A DNA stretch of 64,000 nt from Blastocatellia bacterium (GTDB taxonomy: Bacteria > Acidobacteriota > Blastocatellia > UBA7656 > JADIYM01), in the NCBI GenBank assembly GCA_016705245.1, contig JADIYM010000015.1:1-64000 (forward strand), read 5' to 3'. This document shows, in pieces, positions 58,840 through 64,000 of this stretch (its first letter is position 1; each line of letters opens with the position of its first letter). The position numbers were made by a program, and so were the translations under genes. The notes below the pieces were generated by a model. That model saw only the letters and a program-made list of their open reading frames with translations. It was not told the DNA's origin and ran no database searches.

Positions 58840-59009
58840 ACGCGCCGTTCATCGGCAGGACGGCAGGATTCGGAAGTGGTAACGACCCTTTTCGCGCCAG
58901 CGTCCGTTCCCCACGGATGGCGCTCCCGCAGTTTCGCTTCAATCCACCCCAGCCAGCCTCAGTTCAAATCGCACACGATCAAGTGACGTCAGAAAGGAGA
59001 CCAGACACG

Positions 59010-59216
59010 ATGAAGGAACGAGGAACCGTGAAGTGGTTCAATGACGCGAAGGGATTTGGTTTCATCGAGCGCGAGGGCGGTGGCGACGTGTTCGTTCACC
59101 ACACGGCGATCGAAGCGGAGGGGTTCCGAACGCTCGGCGAGGGCGACACGGTCGAGTTCGAAGTCACGCAGGGCCCGAAAGGCCTCGCTGCGGCAAACGT
59201 GACGCGCGGCGCATAG
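59010..59216 (+). CDS. Cold-shock domain protein
   Basis: 68 residues forming a single CSD. RNP1 is KGFGFI, RNP2 is VFVHH, preceded by GTVKWFNDAK and followed by GDTVEFEVTQGPKGLAAANV. It binds single-stranded nucleic acid as RNA chaperone or antiterminator. AAAGGAGA lies ~10 bases before ATG 59010. A strong terminator follows 20 bases after the stop, so it is largely monocistronic with a long leader. Confidence 0.95.
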   Translation: MKERGTVKWFNDAKGFGFIEREGGGDVFVHHTAIEAEGFRTLGEGDTVEFEVTQGPKGLAAANVTRGA

Positions 59217-59235
59217 TCGCCGGTCAACAACACGT

Positions 59236-59267
59236 GGGCCCCGTCGCGAACGGCGGGGCCCTTTCTT
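59236..59267 (+). terminator. Rho-independent terminator after the cold-shock gene
   Basis: GGGCCCCG pairs with CGGGGCCC around a ~13-base loop, followed by TTTCTT. It ends one or two bases before the next start codon. Confidence 0.85.
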
Positions 59268-59268
59268 C

Positions 59269-59655
59269 ATGATGGCACCTAAACTTCTAATCGCCGTGCC
59301 GGACCTGCTTTTCCGCTCGAAGCTGCAGGATGCCGCGCGCCGGGCTGGAGCCGAGATCTACTCGGCAGTGAGCTCTGCCGGCGTCGTCTCGCGATCGCTC
59401 GAGTACCTTCCCGATGCCGTCGTCATCGACCTCGTCGATGAGCGACTCGATCCGATCGAGCTAATTCGACGCCTGAAGCGCGAGCCGCGGCTCGCCGGGA
59501 CACGGATCGTCGGGTTCTTTCCGCACGTGCAGGTTGCCGTCCGGGATGCGGCGAAGGCGGCTGGCTGCGACGTTGTCGTTCCGCGATCCATCGTCGCGAC
59601 GTCGTTGGCATCGATCCTGGCAGGAGTCGTTCCAGCGGCAACGGACGAATCGTAG
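59269..59655 (+). CDS. Pseudo-receiver domain protein
   Basis: 128 residues with the length and alternating beta/alpha pattern of a receiver domain: LLIAVPDLLFRSKLQDAARR, LPDAVVIDLVDERLDPIELI and VGFFPHVQVAVRDAAKAAGC. The Asp in VVIDL could be the phospho-acceptor, but the acidic pair at the first strand is replaced by VPD and the conserved Lys is VVPRS, so phosphorylation is unlikely. ATG 59269 or 59272 starts immediately after the terminator hairpin. Confidence 0.65.
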   Translation: MMAPKLLIAVPDLLFRSKLQDAARRAGAEIYSAVSSAGVVSRSLEYLPDAVVIDLVDERLDPIELIRRLKREPRLAGTRIVGFFPHVQVAVRDAAKAAGCDVVVPRSIVATSLASILAGVVPAATDES

Positions 59656-59864
59656 TGCGACGCAACGGATGGAGCGAAGCCGAAATTCGAAAGCTCGAGG
59701 AACGGACCGGCAAGTCGCGACCGCTCGTCGAGGCGTTCTGTGACGCTGTAGACAAGAAGCTCTTTCTGTTGCTCGACGAGCGCCAGCGACGAGCGACACT
59801 GCATTTCCATCTCGACGTCGATGACGTCGCCGACGATTCGGATGCACCGCCCGTCGATGTCTGA
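59655..59864 (+). CDS. Small hypothetical protein coupled to the pseudo-receiver
   Basis: 69 residues. A helical N-terminus (WSEAEIRKLEERTGKSRPLV) is followed by AFCDAVDKKLFLLLDERQRR and an acidic tail (DVDDVADDSDAPPVDV). Not recognised. GTG 59655 overlaps the TAG of the previous gene (TAGTG), implying translational coupling and a partner role. Confidence 0.6.
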   Translation: MRRNGWSEAEIRKLEERTGKSRPLVEAFCDAVDKKLFLLLDERQRRATLHFHLDVDDVADDSDAPPVDV

Positions 59865-59892
59865 ACGCCCCCGTGCCGACAGAGTGCATCGC

Positions 59893-59921
59893 TTGGATCG
59901 GATTGGCAAAACCGGTAGACT
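59893..59921 (+). promoter_or_regulatory. Putative promoter of pepA
   Basis: TTGGAT (59893-59898) and TAGACT (59916-59921) are 17 bases apart, ~40 bases upstream of the GTG start. Confidence 0.5.
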
Positions 59922-59960
59922 GACAAACTTTCGACACGACAGGTCAAGGAGTCCGAAGCG

Positions 59961-61448
59961 GTGAAAACCGACATTCTTGCAGCCTCGCTCAACGCAACGC
60001 CGGCCGACGTCCTCATCGTCCCGCTATATCGCAACGAAGCCATTGCCGACGGACCGCTCGCGGAACTCGATGCCGCGCTAGGAGGAGGCCTGCGGGAGCT
60101 CGTCGATGCGGGCGACCTGCACGGCCGACGCGACGAAGTCACGTACCTTCACGCCCCGGCCGGAATCGCCGCAAAGCGGCTCGTTCTCGTAGGGATGGGA
60201 GAGCCGACGACGTCGCCGCTGGAACAGATTCGCCGTGCTTTCATGACCGGCGTTCGGTTCATGCGGGGCAAGCGACATTCTGCGATCGCGGTCGCAGACC
60301 GCGGGGAGGGCTCAGCGTTGCGGTTCGGCGAGATGGCTGCGGAGGCTGTCGCAGTCGCCGCCGTCGACCTCTCGGCCTACAAGACCGAGGACCGGAATGA
60401 TCTGCACGTCGAATCGGTCACCATCCAGACGACGACGGAGCGCGAAGCCGACGTTCGACGCGGCGCGGAGCGCGGACGGATCATCGCGGATGGCATGAAC
60501 CTGACGCGTTCTCTAGGCAACGAGCCCGGCGATCACCTCACGCCTCCGATGCTCGCCGAGCGAACTGCCGAGATGGCCGCGGCGAACGGACTCACCTGCG
60601 AGATTCTCGATGAATCCAGGCTCAAGGAAATGGGGATGGGCGCGCTGCTTGGCGTGGCCCGCGGAAGCGAGGAACCGGCTCGACTCATCGTCGTCCGATA
60701 CGAACCGGAAGGCGAGGCGGTCGGAGAGACGTGGGGATTCGTCGGGAAGGGGATAACCTTCGATTCGGGCGGTATCTCGATCAAGCCCCGCGAGGGGATG
60801 GAGTGGATGAAGTACGACATGTGCGGCGCCGGTGCCGTCGTCGGGGCAATGAGTGCAATCGCGAAGCTTCGTCCCAATCGTCGCGTTCTCGGCGTCATCG
60901 CGGCGGCCGAAAACATGCCGTCGGGCCGGGCGATCAAGCCCGGCGACGTGCTGCGAAGCTACTCCGGAAAAACCATTGAGGTCCTGAACACCGATGCCGA
61001 GGGACGGCTCGTATTGTCCGACGCGCTGACATATGCGCAGGAGCTCGGAGCCACGCGACTCGTGGATCTCGCGACGCTCACCGGCGCCTGCGTTGTCGCG
61101 CTGGGGCACGTGTATGCCGGGCTGATGTCAAACGATCAGGCGTGGGCCGAAGACATTCTCGCCGCCGGCGGACGCGTCGGTGAAAAGCTGTGGCAGCTGC
61201 CAATGGACAAGGCGTACCGAGAGCAGGTCAAGTCGGACATCGCCGACATCAAGAACCTCGGGGGACGCGCGGCCGGGACGATCACGGCGGGGTACTTCCT
61301 TCGCGAGTTCGTCGGGTCGACGCCGTGGGCGCATCTCGACATCGCTGGAACGGCGTGGATCGAGGACGACCGACCCTGCATTGCACGCGGGGCTTCGGGA
61401 TTTGGGGTGCCGACGCTCGTCGAGCTCGCAGCGCCGGTCGCGGAGTAA
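59961..61448 (+). CDS. pepA: Leucyl aminopeptidase (M17)
   Basis: 495 residues. The C-terminal catalytic domain has GKGITFDSGGISIKPREGME (zinc-binding Lys and Asp), YDMCGAGAV, NMPSGRAIKPGDVLRSYSGK and the signature NTDAEGRLVLSDAL. SDIADIKNLGGRAAGTITAG and PWAHLDIAGTAW close it. The N-terminal macro-like domain is intact. It is a cytosolic hexameric aminopeptidase for peptide turnover. GTG start with AAGGAG nine bases upstream. Confidence 0.95.
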   Translation: MKTDILAASLNATPADVLIVPLYRNEAIADGPLAELDAALGGGLRELVDAGDLHGRRDEVTYLHAPAGIAAKRLVLVGMGEPTTSPLEQIRRAFMTGVRFMRGKRHSAIAVADRGEGSALRFGEMAAEAVAVAAVDLSAYKTEDRNDLHVESVTIQTTTEREADVRRGAERGRIIADGMNLTRSLGNEPGDHLTPPMLAERTAEMAAANGLTCEILDESRLKEMGMGALLGVARGSEEPARLIVVRYEPEGEAVGETWGFVGKGITFDSGGISIKPREGMEWMKYDMCGAGAVVGAMSAIAKLRPNRRVLGVIAAAENMPSGRAIKPGDVLRSYSGKTIEVLNTDAEGRLVLSDALTYAQELGATRLVDLATLTGACVVALGHVYAGLMSNDQAWAEDILAAGGRVGEKLWQLPMDKAYREQVKSDIADIKNLGGRAAGTITAGYFLREFVGSTPWAHLDIAGTAWIEDDRPCIARGASGFGVPTLVELAAPVAE

Positions 61449-61456
61449 CGGCGGTC

Positions 61457-61987
61457 GTGTCGGATTCACGCATCGACTCGGGACGGGTTGCGGCACGGCT
61501 CGCCTTCCTGCTCGTCCTGGGTCTGTGGATCGGCGCGATGGTGTATTTCGCCGCCGTCGCGGCTCCTGCCGCTTTCGCCGCCCTTGCCGATCAACCTGGC
61601 TTGCCGGGGAGACAGCTGGCGGGGAGCGTGGTCAGGATCGCGCTCGGGACGCTGAACCAGTCGGGAGTGGCGATGGCAGTCGTTGCCCTCGTCCTCCTTT
61701 TCCTGTCGGAGCCGAACGTCCGCAATCGCTCGACGGCGGTTCTTGCGGTTCTCGTGATCGTGCTCGGGGTCCTTTCGTTCGTCGCTCACGGAGTCGTGTC
61801 GGCCAGGCTGGATGTGCTGCGCACGGCAATGGGCGTCATAGACGAGGTAGCCGTTGACGATCCGAGGCGACTGGAATTTGGCCGGCTTCACGGAGTCTCA
61901 GTGCTGCTCCTCGCGGTCCAGATCCTGGTGGCCGTCGGGGTCTTCGTGACCTCTGGATGGCGGTGGCTGCGACCGGTGCGGGACTAG
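61457..61987 (+). CDS. DUF4149-like membrane protein
   Basis: 176 residues with four membrane helices: LAFLLVLGLWIGAMVYFAAV, VAMAVVALVLLFL, VLAVLVIVLGVLSFVAHGVV and LLLAVQILVAVGVFVTSGW. WIGAMVYFAAVAAPAAF and the RLHGVS segment near helix 4 resemble DUF4149. Function unknown. GTG 61457 lies nine bases after the pepA stop, so it is probably co-transcribed. The last four bases overlap the convergent gene. Confidence 0.7.
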   Translation: MSDSRIDSGRVAARLAFLLVLGLWIGAMVYFAAVAAPAAFAALADQPGLPGRQLAGSVVRIALGTLNQSGVAMAVVALVLLFLSEPNVRNRSTAVLAVLVIVLGVLSFVAHGVVSARLDVLRTAMGVIDEVAVDDPRRLEFGRLHGVSVLLLAVQILVAVGVFVTSGWRWLRPVRD

Positions 61988-62214
61988 AGGCTGCGGGCGA
62001 TGTTGAGCTCGATACGCTCGCGTTCGACCTGGGTGAGCCGCAGGACGATAGCGCGAATGCGCTTCTCGATGTTCGCGATAGCGTCCGCGTGGTGATGGAC
62101 GTCGCGCCCGAGGTTTCCGTGCAACTCGTCGTGCAGCAAGGACAGATCGTAACGAAGCTGCGATTCCTCAGTTGTCAACGCGGCGTCCTGAGCGTCAAGG
62201 TCTTCCGAAGCCAT
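61984..62214 (-). CDS. Small coiled-coil hypothetical protein
   Basis: 76 residues, almost entirely helical: LTTEESQLRYDLSLLHDELH, DAIANIEKRIRAIVLRLTQV, ERERIELNIARSL. Two His-rich positions (VHHHAD) separate the helices. Not recognised. GGAGG lies eight bases upstream of ATG 62214. Confidence 0.6.
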   Translation of the reverse strand: MASEDLDAQDAALTTEESQLRYDLSLLHDELHGNLGRDVHHHADAIANIEKRIRAIVLRLTQVERERIELNIARSL

Positions 62215-62284
62215 TCCCGAGCCTCCGTGAAAAAGTGCGCTATTATACCCGACCCTCCCGGAAGTCGAAGTGCAAGGGGTATTT

Positions 62285-62921
62285 GTGGCAACGGACCGAT
62301 CGGATTCGGAAGGACCTGCGTGGTGGCGGCCGCTCGAATGGATACCGTGGGGGCTCGTGCTCGAGCCTGTACAGCCGTCGCATACCGGGCGGGTGAGCCG
62401 CGCGATCACGAACGAGATTGCGGCGTGGCTGAAGATCGAATCCGCTTCCGACATGCGTGCGGGGACACCGGTCTGGGCTTTCGAGGCAGACGGACTGGCG
62501 AGGTCCCGGCGCGCCTATCGATACCTCGTGGAGCGGGACGGCGAGTTTGCGGGAGTCATCGAGCTGCGGCCCGACGCGGTGCAGGGGCATCTGGGCTACT
62601 GGCAGCGCCGGAAGGCGCGAGGGCGCGGCACGATGACGATGGCGAACTATGTGATGCTGCTCCTGGCTTTCGACGGGGTTGCTGTTGCGGGCCGTGGATT
62701 GGACGGCGGACGCAACGAACACGGCGTCTGTCGCGGTCATGCAACGCCTCGGAGGTCGCCAGATCGACCGGTATCCGGTGACGGGTGGCGCACTTCGTAC
62801 GGAGGAGGTCAGGGTGCGATTGAGCCGGGAAGGACTCGTTCGACCAAAGGACGGGCCGCGTACGCTCCGCGAACTGCTCGGGAAGTCAGGCGGACGTCTA
62901 CCGAAAGGCCGCAAGAAGTGA
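62285..62921 (+). CDS. GNAT-family acetyltransferase (frameshift near 62672)
   Basis: About 212 residues. RAYRYLVERDGEFAGVIELR, GHLGYWQRRKARGRGTMTMA (the acetyl-CoA loop, variant of QxxGxG/A) and MLLLAFDG in the first frame, then LLLRAVDWTADATNTASVAV and MQRLGGRQIDRY in the second, give a complete RimJ/RimL-type GNAT. Three G's instead of four in GACGGGGTTGCTG restore the join. The substrate (ribosomal protein N-terminus, amino acid or antibiotic) is unknown. GTG 62285 has AAGGGG five bases upstream. Confidence 0.75.
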
Positions 62922-63060
62922 ACATCGCATCTGATAACGTCCGCACCGGTTTACCTTCGATGGTAGACGCTTGGCTTCTTGAGGGCGAGCGTCCCAAAGC
63001 CGGACGGATCTGCTTCCTCTGCCGGACATCGCGTCTGATAACGACCTGGCGCGTCCGCAT
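62920..63060. repeat. Pair of ~20-base direct repeats flanking ~83 bases
   Basis: GAACATCGCATCTGATAACG (62921-62940) and GGACATCGCGTCTGATAACG (63025-63044) match at 18 of 20 positions. They could be the ends of another intergenic element family. An open frame (62918-63181, 87 residues, GTGA/ATGA overlaps at both ends) runs through them, but its sequence looks repeat-derived. Confidence 0.5.
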
Positions 63061-63177
63061 TCTTTCTTCCTTCGGTTGCTCCGATCTTCAGGCAATCACA
63101 GCAGCGGCGGACATCTGCAAGCAGAAAGGACTTCAGCCCGTCGGTGACGTCGATGCCGTGACTGCGGGAGGACCCCG

Positions 63178-64000
63178 ATGAGCCGTCCGGGTGAGACGAT
63201 CGGTGTTCGACCCGCTGGGCTCGCCGACGATTCGACTGACCATCCGGAAACGTCCGCGAACGGTCCGGCTTCGTCCGACAGAGCCGTTCGGCTGACGCTC
63301 GGCATCCTGACGGCAATGCTCGGCGCAGGTCTCGTCGCCTACGTCGTCAGGTACGGCCGGAACCTTTTCTATTGGGACGACTTCGAGCTCGTGCCCGGCC
63401 TCACGGGGCAACAGCCGACCGACCTCGCGTGGTTCTTCACCTGGCAGAACGAACACCTCGTCGTCATGGCTCGCACCGCGTTTTATGTCGTGTGGCATAC
63501 CACCGAAGACACGCGCGTCATGATGTTGCTCGTGTGCGCCGGACTAGTCGCGTCGACCGTCTTCCTGCTCGAGACGGCGCGCGCTGCAAGGGGACGAGCG
63601 AGTTGGAGCGACGCCGCGATACCGCTGCTCATATTGAGCTGGGGCCACTACCAGAACCTCATCTTTCCGCTCCAGTTTTTCTTCGCCTGGTCGGTCGCGC
63701 TGTCGTGCGCCTGCCTATGGGCTTTCGTTCGAGCGCGCGATGACTGGCGCTGGGCCGAGCTCGCGGCCGTCGCCGTCGCGATGCCGCTCCTTCCACTCAA
63801 CGGAGTGCTCGGAGCGCTGTTCGCAGCGCCATTCGTGTTTCTGGCCGTCCGCACGGCCCTCGAGAGGGCCCTCGCCAGAGACGATTGCTCGAGAAGGGAT
63901 GCCGCCGTGCTCGGTCTGGCATCGGTCGCTACGATCGGAACGCTCGTCCTGAACGTCTCGGGTTACCGGAGGATGGCTCATCACCCGCCCGCCGACAGCA
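63178..64000 (+). CDS. Polytopic membrane protein, GT-C-like, N-terminal part (runs past window end)
   Basis: ATG 63178 with GGGAGG six bases upstream opens a frame with no stop to 64000 (274 residues seen). A ~38-residue polar N-terminus is followed by helices starting LGILTAMLGAGLVAYVV. The first external loop has RNLFYWDDFELVPGL with an Asp-Asp pair, then WFFTWQNEHLVVMARTAF, a layout seen in GT-C mannosyl/arabinosyltransferase-like proteins. Several more helices follow. Substrate unknown. Confidence 0.7.
   Translation, partial: MSRPGETIGVRPAGLADDSTDHPETSANGPASSDRAVRLTLGILTAMLGAGLVAYVVRYGRNLFYWDDFELVPGLTGQQPTDLAWFFTWQNEHLVVMARTAFYVVWHTTEDTRVMMLLVCAGLVASTVFLLETARAARGRASWSDAAIPLLILSWGHYQNLIFPLQFFFAWSVALSCACLWAFVRARDDWRWAELAAVAVAMPLLPLNGVLGALFAAPFVFLAVRTALERALARDDCSRRDAAVLGLASVATIGTLVLNVSGYRRMAHHPPADS

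Noticed and set aside
62918..63181. An 87-residue gene between the acetyltransferase and the last membrane protein
   Set aside because: It has attractive four-base overlaps at both ends, but its sequence spans a direct-repeat pair and has no protein-like conservation signal; kept only as a finding.

Overview
The window is GC-rich bacterial DNA, densely coded, with about 65 protein genes, one tRNA and an unusually large load of intergenic inverted repeats. The gene set suggests an uncultured, Acidobacteriota-like, aerobic heterotroph. Pointers are a Reg_prop/Y_Y_Y hybrid histidine kinase, MacB-type permeases, an FHA-ABCG transporter, a PQQ-type sugar dehydrogenase with PKD and WD-rich repeats, and many lipoproteins. 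This is inference, because the window has no rRNA or other phylogenetic marker.

Layout. 0-3.3 kb: 3' end of a nitroreductase and a secreted sugar dehydrogenase. 3.6-10.7 kb: an isolated FHIPEP export-gate gene (SctV/FlhA), a phosphoglycolate phosphatase-like gene, moaA-thiC, a single-domain response regulator and a CitE-like lyase. 10.8-15.6 kb: a type I phosphodiesterase, a DUF2270 membrane protein, thiO and small hypotheticals. 15.7-22.8 kb: a giant hybrid kinase and a three-FHA ABCG-type transporter. 22.9-28.6 kb: a metallothionein-like protein, a carotenoid-hydratase-like gene divergent from a phytoene/squalene synthase, dcd, a zinc alcohol dehydrogenase and a lipoprotein. 28.7-32 kb: three crotonases and a 3-hydroxyacyl-CoA dehydrogenase. 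32-37 kb: lipoproteins, a Fur regulator, tRNA-Glu and an RNB nuclease. 37.1-43.9 kb: a seven-gene operon (SDR, RidA, crotonase, acyl-CoA dehydrogenase, tryptophan dioxygenase, kynureninase, benzoate-type CoA ligase). It reads as tryptophan degradation through anthranilate and an aminobenzoyl-CoA route, with the 28.7-32 kb beta-oxidation genes as plausible downstream partners. 44-50 kb: an acidic protein, DsbD, a TlpA-like thioredoxin, a GT-C-like membrane protein and a lipoprotein. 50.2-53.5 kb: ECF sigma factor, putative anti-sigma, ABC ATPase and permease. 54-57.8 kb: two MacB-type permeases and a MacA-type adaptor, without an ATPase. 57.9-64 kb: exonuclease III, a cold-shock protein, a pseudo-receiver, a leucyl aminopeptidase, a DUF4149-like protein, an acetyltransferase and the start of another GT-C-like protein.

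Two features run through the whole window. First, nearly every gap longer than about 80 bases holds an 80-140 base inverted repeat from one of several unrelated families, sometimes supplying the stop codon of the adjacent gene. Second, at least eleven conserved genes carry frameshifts, several in homopolymer runs (T6 for T5 in dsbD, one G too few or too many in three others). The intact protein can be reconstructed on both sides of each. I read most of these as base-calling or assembly indels rather than real gene decay, and annotate the genes as full spans.
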